Shown piece by piece: positions 7,454 through 14,218 of a DNA stretch of 57,766 bases. Source of the stretch: JBAIYU01 sp036763085 (GTDB lineage: Bacteria; Bacillota; Negativicutes; DSM-1736; Dendrosporobacteraceae); the NCBI RefSeq assembly GCF_036763085.1, contig NZ_JBAIYU010000002.1, forward strand, positions 1 to 57,766. Reading direction: 5' to 3'. The notes beneath the pieces are model-generated. The model was not told the DNA's origin. It did not search any database and saw only the letters and a list, made by a program, of their open reading frames with translations. Each line of letters begins with the position of its first letter. Positions within the stretch are counted from its first letter, which is position 1. The translations under genes were made by a program, and so were the position numbers.

Positions 7454-8302
7454 TTACACTTTTTTACGTGCAAGTTCAGCATACATCACTTCCGTTGGTG
7501 CCTGAACCCCAGTCCATAGAGTAAAAGCCGCTGCCCCTTGTTCCACAAGCATACCCATTCCGTTTATGATAAGATGACCCTGCTGTTCAGCATGTAATAG
7601 AAAGTTAGTCTTTGTAGGTGTATATATTAAGTCACATACTGCAATTGGACGAGTTAAATTTGGCCAATCTACTTGTGGTTCGGCTTGGACATTTGGGTAC
7701 ATGCCGAGCGGAGTTGAGTTGATTAATATATCGCAGTTAGATATTATACTGTCAAACTTAGTCGATGGCCACTGATAGGCGCTAATATTAGCGAAAGGTG
7801 TAAAAACATTCATTAAGTCCTGTGCTTTTTCAACATTACGAACCCCAATTGAAACGGACGCTATACCTTGCTCAATTAACCCCCAAATTACGGCACGGGC
7901 AGCTCCGCCAGCTCCAAGTATAACTGCGTGCTTACCAGAAAGTGTAACCCCTCTTTTTAAAAGTGACTGAATAAAGCCGCAGGCATCAGTATTATGGCCA
8001 TAAGCTTTATTGTCTCTAATAACAATGGTATTAACGGCTCCAACCATCTTGGCACTTTGGTCGAGCTCATCTAAGTATGACATTATAGTAACTTTATGCG
8101 GAATTGTCACATTGGCTCCGACAAAACTAAGTGCTTTTAGTCCATTGACAGCCTTTGAAAGTTGTTCAGGATGTACTGCCAGCGGAACATATGTATAATC
8201 AAGTCCTGCTGACTTAAATGCTGCATTTTGCATTTGCGGTGAGAATGAGTGCTCAACCGGCCAGCCAAGTATTCCAAGACATTTTGTTTTTCCTGTTACC
8301 AT
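7454..8302 (-). CDS. aroE: Shikimate dehydrogenase (NADP+)
   Basis: 282 residues, normal length. It reduces 3-dehydroshikimate to shikimate in aromatic amino acid synthesis. The substrate-binding N-domain shows 'GWPVEHSFSPQMQNAAF' and catalytic Lys in 'NVTIPHKVTIM'. The Rossmann domain has 'ILGAGGAARAVIWGL', and 'NSTPLGMYPN' and 'GMGMLVEQGAAAF' are conserved family blocks. It sits just upstream of the pil operon and may read into it; no clear terminator follows its stop before the pilB promoter. A weak sigma-H-like -35 (AGGAAGT) lies upstream near 8350-8375 but its -10 is imperfect. Confidence 0.93.
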   Translation of the reverse strand: MVTGKTKCLGILGWPVEHSFSPQMQNAAFKSAGLDYTYVPLAVHPEQLSKAVNGLKALSFVGANVTIPHKVTIMSYLDELDQSAKMVGAVNTIVIRDNKAYGHNTDACGFIQSLLKRGVTLSGKHAVILGAGGAARAVIWGLIEQGIASVSIGVRNVEKAQDLMNVFTPFANISAYQWPSTKFDSIISNCDILINSTPLGMYPNVQAEPQVDWPNLTRPIAVCDLIYTPTKTNFLLHAEQQGHLIINGMGMLVEQGAAAFTLWTGVQAPTEVMYAELARKKV

Positions 8303-8430
8303 TCGCCCATACCCTTTCGTAATATCAGTTTCGTTATCTAATTCTTCTTCAATCTAAGGGAACTTCCTGCAAAGTTATGTAAATTTAATGGATATCTTTG
8401 TGCCGTTTTTTTTATTAATGAAATTTATGT

Positions 8431-8476
8431 ATAAATAGTAACAGCCTGGAGTACGCTCCAGGCCGTTACTATTTAT
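8431..8476 (-). terminator. Long bidirectional terminator hairpin
   Basis: Stem of 20 bp with one mismatch: ATAAATAGTAAC, A/C mismatch, GCCTGGAG, loop TACG, and the complement. It lies just after the stop of the small gene at 8501-8767 and can end its transcript. Confidence 0.8.
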
Positions 8477-8500
8477 ACTTTTTAGATGAAATAACCTACC

Positions 8501-8767
8501 TTAATCCCCAATTTTCATTTCGGGAATTTCTTTGCCAAATTCATCAACCAGCTTCCACTCTACTTCATCTGGTATCTGAAAAGCTTTAGGTAATTCTTGT
8601 CTTATTGTTCCAACTCCTAAAGAGCTTTCAATATCATAAAACTTATCTTTATCAATAGATAATTGCGTGTCGGTATATTCAGGATTTATTTGTCTTAATT
8701 CATCCATACCCAGAATTATAGCTAACTCCCAATACTTTCCTTGATTTCTACTTTCAATCACTACCAT
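8501..8767 (-). CDS. Hypothetical small acidic protein
   Basis: 88 residues, not recognised. It is soluble and acidic, with no signal peptide, Cys or membrane segment. It contains 'GKYWELAIILGMDELRQI' and a C-terminal 'VEWKLVDEFGKEIPEMKIGD'. The ATG at 8767 follows GGGGG at a 5-nt gap; an in-frame TTG 12 nt upstream lies ahead of the SD. It appears monocistronic, with a strong terminator after it (8431-8476), and is divergent from the thioredoxin-fold gene at 8934. The good SD and terminator argue that it is a real gene. No function is suggested. Confidence 0.6.
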   Translation of the reverse strand: MVVIESRNQGKYWELAIILGMDELRQINPEYTDTQLSIDKDKFYDIESSLGVGTIRQELPKAFQIPDEVEWKLVDEFGKEIPEMKIGD

Positions 8768-8933
8768 GATATCCCCCAATTTCTGAAGAACTAAACTGTC
8801 TTTTCCCTTATATTTTCAGCGTATTTCTTTTTCGTTATGCGTAATACGGACATATCTATTAGTAGTGACTGCATATAATATTAAGTGAAGTCGCGTTACA
8901 ACCGTAATTAACTCAAAATTAATCGGAGGATAT

Positions 8934-9194
8934 ATGAAACCAATACTCATGTTTACAATGGGGTCGTGCCCGCATTGCCAGAGAGCGCTAGCTTGGATGG
9001 AGGAACTTAAAAAGGAAAATCCAAAATATCTTGGTTTAGATATCTCAATGATCGATGAGAATGTCCAGCCAAGTGTCGCTAGTAAGTATGATTATTATTA
9101 TGTGCCTACCTATTTTATTGATGACATAAAAGTTCATGAAGGTGTACCTACTAAAGGTATTATACGGAAAATATTCGAAACAGCTATTGAATAA
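8934..9194 (+). CDS. Glutaredoxin/thioredoxin-fold CPHC protein
   Basis: 86 residues, single thioredoxin fold. The redox motif CPHC lies at residues 12-15 ('TMGSCPHCQRALAWM'). The cis-Pro loop is 'YYYVPTYFIDD', followed by a C-terminal helix. The size matches small glutaredoxin-like proteins of anaerobes. It would act on disulfides in the cytosol; there is no signal peptide. GGAGG precedes the ATG. It is the only plus-strand gene in this region, with its own promoter upstream (TATAAT near 8874-8879) and a terminator overlapping its last codons. Confidence 0.85.
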   Translation: MKPILMFTMGSCPHCQRALAWMEELKKENPKYLGLDISMIDENVQPSVASKYDYYYVPTYFIDDIKVHEGVPTKGIIRKIFETAIE

Positions 9195-9204
9195 TAGCTG
9201 TTTC
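9177..9204 (+). terminator. Terminator overlapping end of the CPHC gene
   Basis: Perfect 12-bp stem GAAACAGCTATT with a 4-nt loop, followed by TTTAGT. It begins inside the last codons of the gene and separates it from the convergent yqeG. Confidence 0.75.
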
Positions 9205-9214
9205 TTTAGTACGT

Positions 9215-9721
9215 TTATTTAATAATCCCTTTGAACTTCAATAAACGAACAGTCAATTTCTCTAATTTCCGAGTAATCTTGGTCCCGATAAATTCATTTG
9301 TACTAAGCGGTGCTACCCAGATTGTAAATAGACCGAGTCTGTTGCCCCCGAGAACATCTGTAAATAGCTGATCTCCTATAACGGCTATTTCAGACGGTTT
9401 GAGTTTTAGTTGGGCGATTGCCCGGCGAAATCCAGTTTTAGCTGGCTTATAAGCTTTGGGGACATAAGGAACACCTAATAGCTCGGCAATATTTTTAACC
9501 CTGTGAGTCATATTATTGGATAATAAGCAAATCCGATAATCTTGCTCAAGTAAACTGCCTATCCACGAAATTATTTCTGGCTGCATACTAGGACTATCCC
9601 AAGCAATAATTGTGTTATCCAAATCAAAAATAACACCCTTTATACCTTTTTTCTTTAATAGTTCTAATTCGATATCATGCAGCGATTTAGCAATACAATT
9701 AGGCTTTAATAAATGATACAG
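9215..9721 (-). CDS. yqeG: YqeG-family HAD phosphatase
   Basis: About 168 residues, HAD IIIA subfamily. Motif I is 'IFDLDNTIIAW' near residue 31, motif II 'LLSNN' and motif III/IV 'KPAKTGFRRA...VIGDQLFTDVLGGNRLG'. The family includes mitochondrial PGP phosphatase Gep4 relatives, so phosphatidylglycerophosphate is a candidate substrate; this is inference. No ATG, GTG or TTG start precedes motif I in frame. The best start is CTG at 9721 behind GGGGGTGG, which gives a full-length YqeG N-terminus (MYHLLKPN). The only later start, TTG 9622, would cut into the catalytic DLDNT motif. It follows comM at once and is probably co-transcribed. Confidence 0.85.
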   Translation of the reverse strand: MYHLLKPNCIAKSLHDIELELLKKKGIKGVIFDLDNTIIAWDSPSMQPEIISWIGSLLEQDYRICLLSNNMTHRVKNIAELLGVPYVPKAYKPAKTGFRRAIAQLKLKPSEIAVIGDQLFTDVLGGNRLGLFTIWVAPLSTNEFIGTKITRKLEKLTVRLLKFKGIIK

Positions 9722-9734
9722 AAAACCACCCCCG

Positions 9735-11258
9735 TTAGTGTAAATTGCAATTATTACTACGTAATTGTATTGCTTCAGCTATATGGATATCCGTAATTTT
9801 TTCAGACTGTGTTAAATCGGCGATGGTGCGACCAACCTTGATTATCCTGTCATAGCTTCGGGCACTTAAGTTCATTTTGGTGTATGCCTGTTTCAAAAGA
9901 TATTGCGCTTCGGCGGTAAGTGGGCATGTCGATTTAAGGTTCTTATGCCCCATCTGGGCATTGCAAAAAAGGCCGAATTTCGCTAAGCGGTTACGCTGTC
10001 TAAGTCTAGCTTCTTCAACCCTTTCACGGATTGCTGCAGAACTTTCCACTGGTTTGTCGCATGATAAATCACTGTAATCTAAGCGTGGCACATGCATATG
10101 TATATCAATACGATCTAATAGCGGGCCTGATATTTTTTTCGTATATCGTCGAATATCATTAGGTGAGCAACTGCATTGATTGCTGCTATCAGTCAAAAAA
10201 CCGCATGGACAGGGATTCATCGACGCTATTAGCATTAGCTTAGCAGGAAAAGACAGTGAAGCGTTAACCCGTGATATAGTTACTTGTCCATCTTCAAGTG
10301 GCTGACGCAGTACTTCTAAAGCTCCCTTAGAAAATTCAGGCAGTTCATCTAAAAATAATACTCCATTATGACTTAAGGTAACTTCACCTGGCCGGGGAAT
10401 TCTTCCCCCGCCTATCATACCAGCATCTGAAATTGTATGATGCGGACTTCGAAACGGTCGGTTTTTAACAAGTCCGGCATTATTAGTCAAAAGACCAGCG
10501 ATACTGTATATTTTAGTTATTTCTAAAGCTTCCTGATTAGACATTGTCGGTAATATGGAATTAATTCTTCTAGCAAGCATGGTTTTCCCTGAGCCTGGTG
10601 GTCCCACCATTAGTACATTGTGCCCGCCAGCAGCTGCTATTTCTAACGCGCGTTTGGCTGCAAACTGTCCTTGAACATCAGCAAAATCCGCTTCATCGTT
10701 CGCTCTATTCTCCTCGTAAGAAACCTTCGCTAAAGGTGAAAGATCCTGTTCACCCTTAAGAAACAGAACTACCTCTAATAATGAAGATGGTGCAAAAACT
10801 GTTAAACCTTCCACTAAAAGCGCCTCATGAACGTTATCAGGAGCTACGAAAACTGTGGTCATATTTTGGTGTAATGAGTTAATAGCCATCGGTAAGAGCC
10901 CAGTAATTCCTCGAAGTTTACCTTCTAGCGATAACTCACTTATAAAGATATATTTTTTAACAATTTCTGCATCTAATTGTCCGCTGGCTGCTAAAATTCC
11001 AATTGCTATCGGTAAATCAAGACCCGAGCTATCTTTTTTCATATCTGCTGGTGCAAGGTTTATAGTAATTCTCCTAGTTGGGAATTCTAGGCCAGCGTTT
11101 TTAATAGCAGCCCTAACTCTTTCACGAGATTCCCTAACGGCAGTATCAGGCAAACCGACAATATCTAGTGCCGGTATTCCATTAGTAATATCTACTTCAA
11201 CATTAATTAAAACACCATTAAGCCCTAGTGTGGTTGACCCATAGGTTTGCGCAAACAC
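9735..11258 (-). CDS. comM: Mg-chelatase-like AAA+ ATPase ComM/YifB
   Basis: 507 residues. The N-terminal Lon-like fold (1-170) leads to an AAA+ core with Walker A 'MVGPPGSGKTMLARRI', Walker B 'GVLFLDELPEF' and a C-terminal Mg_chelatase_C domain. Four Cys near 'NPCPCGF...CSC' are typical of the family. ComM is a hexameric helicase that extends heteroduplex during natural transformation in Gram-negative bacteria. The start is GTG 11258 with AGGGGTG 5 nt upstream. An 86-bp piece of this gene recurs, diverged, at 14078-14163. Neighbours are yqeG downstream and ubiX-yraN upstream. Together with the type IV pilus genes it supports a DNA-uptake theme. Confidence 0.93.
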   Translation of the reverse strand: MFAQTYGSTTLGLNGVLINVEVDITNGIPALDIVGLPDTAVRESRERVRAAIKNAGLEFPTRRITINLAPADMKKDSSGLDLPIAIGILAASGQLDAEIVKKYIFISELSLEGKLRGITGLLPMAINSLHQNMTTVFVAPDNVHEALLVEGLTVFAPSSLLEVVLFLKGEQDLSPLAKVSYEENRANDEADFADVQGQFAAKRALEIAAAGGHNVLMVGPPGSGKTMLARRINSILPTMSNQEALEITKIYSIAGLLTNNAGLVKNRPFRSPHHTISDAGMIGGGRIPRPGEVTLSHNGVLFLDELPEFSKGALEVLRQPLEDGQVTISRVNASLSFPAKLMLIASMNPCPCGFLTDSSNQCSCSPNDIRRYTKKISGPLLDRIDIHMHVPRLDYSDLSCDKPVESSAAIRERVEEARLRQRNRLAKFGLFCNAQMGHKNLKSTCPLTAEAQYLLKQAYTKMNLSARSYDRIIKVGRTIADLTQSEKITDIHIAEAIQLRSNNCNLH

Positions 11259-11276
11259 GTCGTCACCCCTAGATTA

Positions 11277-11834
11277 CTAATTTCCCTGCCAGCGTTCAAA
11301 AAGAGTATGTTCTATCTTAAGCATGTCGCAAATTTTTCCGACCATCATATCAACTATTGACTCCAAATTTTGGGGACGATGATAAAAACCTGGACTAGCA
11401 GGAATAATTTTAACTCCGATCCGTGCCAGTTTAAGCATGTTTTCTAAATGAATTGCGTTCAGCGGCGTTTCTCGTGGAACTAACAATAGCGGTCGACCTT
11501 CTTTCAACATTACGTCGGCTGCTCTAGTCAACAAACTATCCGCAATACCATTTGCTATGCCACCAAGGGTCCTCATCGAACAGGGGACAATAACCATCGC
11601 ATCTGTCCTAAATGAACCGCTTGCTATCGACGCTCCGATATTATTCACATCATGTAAATAATCAACTTTCATTTTTAACATCTCTTTATTTATAACGCAC
11701 TCATATTCCAGTACCTGCCATCCGCTTTCTGATACAACAGCATGAATTTCACATCCGGCAGCTTTTAGTACCTCAATTAATCTAATTCCATAAATAGAGC
11801 CGCTTGCTCCAGTTATTCCAATAACTATACGCAT
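11277..11834 (-). CDS. ubiX: UbiX-family flavin prenyltransferase
   Basis: About 185 residues. The flavin-binding N-terminus is 'MRIVIGITGASGSIYGIRL', and the conserved 'VPCSMRTLGGIANGI' and 'LLVPRETPLNAIHLENML' blocks are present. UbiX attaches a dimethylallyl group to FMN to make prenyl-FMN, the cofactor of UbiD decarboxylases. No ubiD is in this window. ATG 11834 is chosen because the upstream extension (from TTG 11864) overlaps the end of yraN and has no SD; the SD GGAG for the ATG is rather far (14 nt), so the start is less certain. It could serve menaquinone synthesis or aromatic acid metabolism. Confidence 0.88.
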   Translation of the reverse strand: MRIVIGITGASGSIYGIRLIEVLKAAGCEIHAVVSESGWQVLEYECVINKEMLKMKVDYLHDVNNIGASIASGSFRTDAMVIVPCSMRTLGGIANGIADSLLTRAADVMLKEGRPLLLVPRETPLNAIHLENMLKLARIGVKIIPASPGFYHRPQNLESIVDMMVGKICDMLKIEHTLFERWQGN

Positions 11835-11853
11835 AACTACGCTAAATACTCCT

Positions 11854-12216
11854 TTACTCGCCAAAAGCGTGAATAATATGATTTATACAAGGTTTTTCTT
11901 TTAAATTCGTGATGATAATTTCTAATATATCAAACCGGCAGGGACTATCGTATGCTCCCGAATGGTTAAGATACCATTGTGCAGTCTTAATTATTTTCCG
12001 TTGTTTACGATAATTCACCGATTCGCAGGGCAGTCCGTAAGCATTATTTCTACGAGTTTTCACCTCTACAAATACAATAACGCCACCGTCGCCTGCAATG
12101 ATGTCGATCTCACCTGTCTTTGTTCGATATTTATGTACTAATACAGTGTATCCTTTAGTCTCAAGATAACTAATAGCCGCCTTTTCACCTAGTTCACCAA
12201 GAGCTATATGGTTCAA
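11854..12216 (-). CDS. yraN: YraN-family endonuclease-like protein (UPF0102)
   Basis: About 120 residues. It is a restriction-endonuclease-like fold with the core motif 'TGEIDIIAGDGGVIVFVEVKTR' (E-D-EVK pattern), so nuclease-type chemistry is plausible though the biological role is unknown. The start is TTG 12216, 6 nt after GAGGTG, giving 'MNHIALGELGEKAA', the usual N-terminus; a GTG at 12225 lies inside the SD. A sigma-H-like promoter lies at 12236-12263. ubiX and perhaps comM follow in the same direction, with comM 18 nt downstream of ubiX. Confidence 0.88.
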   Translation of the reverse strand: MNHIALGELGEKAAISYLETKGYTVLVHKYRTKTGEIDIIAGDGGVIVFVEVKTRRNNAYGLPCESVNYRKQRKIIKTAQWYLNHSGAYDSPCRFDILEIIITNLKEKPCINHIIHAFGE

Positions 12217-12235
12217 AGCTAACACCTCAACTTAC

Positions 12236-12263
12236 ATTATTCCCTAAAAATAGGTAACATCCT
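12236..12263 (-). promoter_or_regulatory. Sigma-H-like promoter before yraN
   Basis: Minus-strand AGGATGT (12263-12257), 14 nt, GAATAAT (12242-12236). Same layout as the pilB and EF-G-like promoters. It could drive yraN-ubiX-comM-yqeG. Confidence 0.55.
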
Positions 12264-12307
12264 GCTTTGTAAATGTCAGCTATCTAATAAAATATAACAA
12301 AAAACAA

Positions 12308-12372
12308 CGGCTTACGCTAATATATTTAGCGTTAAGCCTTATAATCTATTGCGATTAATCTATCTACAGTAT
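12308..12372. repeat. Diverged copy of the HD-GYP gene 3' end and its hairpin
   Basis: This stretch aligns with 14169-14235: the hairpin CGGCTTACGCT...AGCGTTAAGCC and then the last codons of the HD-GYP gene (ATTGCGATT.ATCT.TCTACAGTAT). Identity is roughly 80% with a 2-nt gap. It is a scrap with no upstream reading frame. It implies a past duplication or rearrangement across the 12.3-14.2 kb patch. No gene lies in the remaining sequence between here and 12470. Confidence 0.75.
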
Positions 12373-12476
12373 AAGCAACCAAAGAACGTGAAATACCTTA
12401 TATTAGACCTCTTTGTATATAAGTCGACCTTACGCAGCGCGTCGAATGCTTACGGGGCAAACGTAACTTGTATAAA

Positions 12477-12498
12477 AAAAGAGCCTTGCGGCTCTTTT
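12477..12498 (-). terminator. Bidirectional terminator after the 59-residue gene
   Basis: Stem AAAAGAGCC-TTGC-GGCTCTTTT with a U-run on both strands (seven A residues at 12474-12480 give the U-run on the minus strand). It ends the transcript of the small gene at 12529-12708. Confidence 0.8.
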
Positions 12499-12528
12499 GC
12501 TTTTCTAGATTCATCTTGTTTAAAGCTA

Positions 12529-12708
12529 TTATTGATGTAATTGTTTTATAATATCTTCTCTGCCCATTTTTTTAAGAACATTTTTAGCTTCATTTATATT
12601 ATTACCGAGAGTTACTGATTGAATAGACCCGACTTGCATTAAAGAGAATTCTTCATTATAAGAAATTTTCTCTTTCATATCACTACTCATCCATATGGTT
12701 AATGACAT
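12529..12708 (-). CDS. Small hypothetical protein, 59 residues
   Basis: The product starts MSLTIWMSSDMKEKISYNEE, continues with an N/Q/S-rich middle (SIQSVTLGNNIN) and ends in a charged amphipathic helix (EAKNVLKKMGREDIIKQLHQ). A perfect AAGGAGGT lies 6 nt before the ATG, and a bidirectional terminator follows about 30 nt after the stop, so I regard it as a real gene. There is no signal peptide, Cys or membrane segment. I do not recognise the family. It lies alone in an accessory patch between yraN and the HD-GYP gene. Confidence 0.65.
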   Translation of the reverse strand: MSLTIWMSSDMKEKISYNEEFSLMQVGSIQSVTLGNNINEAKNVLKKMGREDIIKQLHQ

Positions 12709-12996
12709 TTTATACCTCCTTGAGCTATCTTATTTAAAATTCATTAATTACATCATCAGTATGTGGTGCAATTAAAACTACACCTTAATTTAGGATTCAC
12801 AATTTTAGTATGTTTATGCAAAGCTATAAAAGAGCTTTCAAACTTATCTGAGTTCTTTCAGCAGATCAAAAAATTATAAGGATTTGTTTTCTTCTCATCA
12901 CACATTTATTTGAGTTGTTTCTTATTCGAAGTAAATAAATTTAGAATCCATATAAATAATAGTTTAAAGTATTGTTAGTTTAAGGCGGTGAATCAG

Positions 12997-13362
12997 TTGG
13001 ACTTGTTTTTTATGATTACATTCTTTATTTCGTGGATAATATGGTTTATTCTTGCAGACAAATCACGTTGGAGAGAAATTCTACCAGTCTGTGTTCTTGC
13101 TTCAGGTTTGGGTATGCTTACCGATGACCTAACTGAACACGCAATAATGTATTGGGAATATTTTGGAGAAGAACCCAAATGGGTCGTACAAATAGCAGAT
13201 GATCTAGGTATATACGTTGTAGTTACATATTTATTCATTCAATGGCTCCAAAAAGAAAAAACATTACCAAACATGCTACCATATTGGTTTATCTGGACTG
13301 GACTCTCAATAACAATTGAATATATTCATATAGCAACAGGCCATATGACGCATCAATATTGA
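12997..13362 (+). CDS. Small four-helix membrane protein (CBO0543-like)
   Basis: About 121 residues with four hydrophobic helices and a Trp/Tyr-rich profile ('FISWIIWFILADKSRWREIL', 'MLPYWFIWTGLSITIEYIHI'). It resembles the CBO0543 family of uncharacterised Firmicute membrane proteins; that assignment is from general look and is tentative. AAGGCGGTG is an SD for TTG 12997 at 6-8 nt; a GTG at 12988 is also in frame but overlaps the SD. An imperfect dyad (13440-13464) and a 30-bp palindrome (13667-13696) lie downstream. No function is known. Confidence 0.65.
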   Translation: MDLFFMITFFISWIIWFILADKSRWREILPVCVLASGLGMLTDDLTEHAIMYWEYFGEEPKWVVQIADDLGIYVVVTYLFIQWLQKEKTLPNMLPYWFIWTGLSITIEYIHIATGHMTHQY

Positions 13363-13666
13363 TGGAATTATTTCTACTCATATCTATCTAATTGGATTCT
13401 ATTTTGGATATTTTATAAATTTCATGCGTCATTTAATTTTAGTAAGCTAAATAATAGAGCTTACTGACCACTACCCCTTTAAATTAAATTTCTATGTGTG
13501 ATGCTAGAATGTTTTACATTTTAATAATAAAACCATTTTCATTCGTTAAGCAGATTTACTTAATTTTATCGAATCTAAGAATTAATAAATCACATTCTTA
13601 CTTCCCCTACATATTATGTAATAAGCGAATCTTACCAACCACACAAGAACAACTACCCTTTTCCAC

Positions 13667-13696
13667 GAATGGCTGATCTATATAGATCAGCCATTC
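13667..13696 (+). terminator. 30-bp perfect palindrome, likely terminator
   Basis: GAATGGCTGATCTA, then TA, then the exact complement, followed by TATTTTATC. It could end plus-strand transcription from the membrane-protein gene. As a perfect DNA palindrome it could also be a protein site or cruciform. Bases 13363-13666 hold no convincing gene. Confidence 0.55.
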
Positions 13697-13774
13697 TATT
13701 TTATCTAGAAAGTATAGTGTTATATATAGAATTAATACCAGCTTTTATTGAGATATGCTCAAAGAGGTGTCGTA

Positions 13775-13975
13775 ATGTGAGAAGGGTTCTTTAATGCTAT
13801 TCGTCGGTCTCTTCATTCAGCCCTTAATAAATTCGGCTTTTATCATGATTTTATACGCATTGGCATGTCCATTGATTATCGTTATCTTAAGACTTCAGTA
13901 CAGAGGCGCTTCTACTTGATGTTAGAAAAAATAGTAGATTGTGATCCACCTGGGAAATTAAATGAGAAATCGTAA
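13775..13975 (+). pseudogene. Small ORF with in-frame TGA as second codon
   Basis: An SD (AAGAGGTG) sits 5 nt before ATG 13775, but the next codon is TGA. The frame then stays open for 64 codons: 'EGFFNAIRRSLHSALNKFGF', 'HDFIRIGMSIDYRYLKTSVQ', 'RRFYLMLEKIVDCDPPGKLN' and stop. A single change (CGA/AGA/TGG to TGA) would account for it. Alternatives are an internal start (ATG near 13871) or chance. The product is basic and not recognised. A terminator for minus-strand transcripts follows at 14006-14036. Confidence 0.4.
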
Positions 13976-14005
13976 AAATCTAGTCGGTGAATTTTTCGTA
14001 GGAAC

Positions 14006-14036
14006 AAAAAAAGCCTGAGACTAAAAAGCCTCAGGC
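14006..14036 (-). terminator. Intrinsic terminator, minus strand
   Basis: Stem GCCTGAG...CTCAGGC with an AT-rich loop, followed on the minus strand by seven U residues (A-run at 14006-14012). It is the first strong terminator downstream of the HD-GYP gene, past the comM scrap. Confidence 0.8.
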
Positions 14037-14077
14037 ATAAATTACCGTTAAATATAAGTTATGTTGATTAACTGTAC

Positions 14078-14163
14078 GGACAGGGATTCATAGAAGCTAT
14101 CAGCATTAGCTTAGCAGTAAAAGACAGTGATACGTTAACCCATGCTATAGTTACTTGTCCATC
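14078..14163 (-). pseudogene. 86-bp duplicated fragment of comM
   Basis: It aligns without gaps to comM positions 10207-10292 with 8 mismatches in 86 (about 91%), in the same orientation. The piece covers the segment around 'SMNPCPCG' of ComM. It has no start and no flanking comM sequence on its left, so it is a gene scrap. It lies in what would be the 3' untranslated region of the HD-GYP transcript. Confidence 0.85.
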
Positions 14164-14168
14164 ATGAG

Positions 14169-14202
14169 CGGCTTACGCTGATGCATTTCTAGCGTTAAGC
14201 CG
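14169..14202 (-). terminator. Hairpin after the HD-GYP gene
   Basis: CGGCTTACGCT...AGCGTTAAGCCG, an 11-bp stem interrupted by a bulge, just after the stop codon. There is no U-run, so it is a weak terminator or mRNA 3' stabiliser. A diverged copy is at 12308-12340. Confidence 0.55.
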
Positions 14203-14218
14203 TTTATTCAATTGCGAT

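Noticed and set aside
12421..12475. Possible structured RNA around GCAGCGCGTCG
   Set aside because: No stable fold beyond the terminator at 12477 and no recognised family.
12349..12540. 63-codon plus-strand open frame
   Set aside because: It begins in the copied HD-GYP tail, has no SD and crosses a terminator.
13494..13676. 60-codon plus-strand open frame
   Set aside because: No SD, AT-rich random-looking protein, and it runs into the palindrome at 13667.
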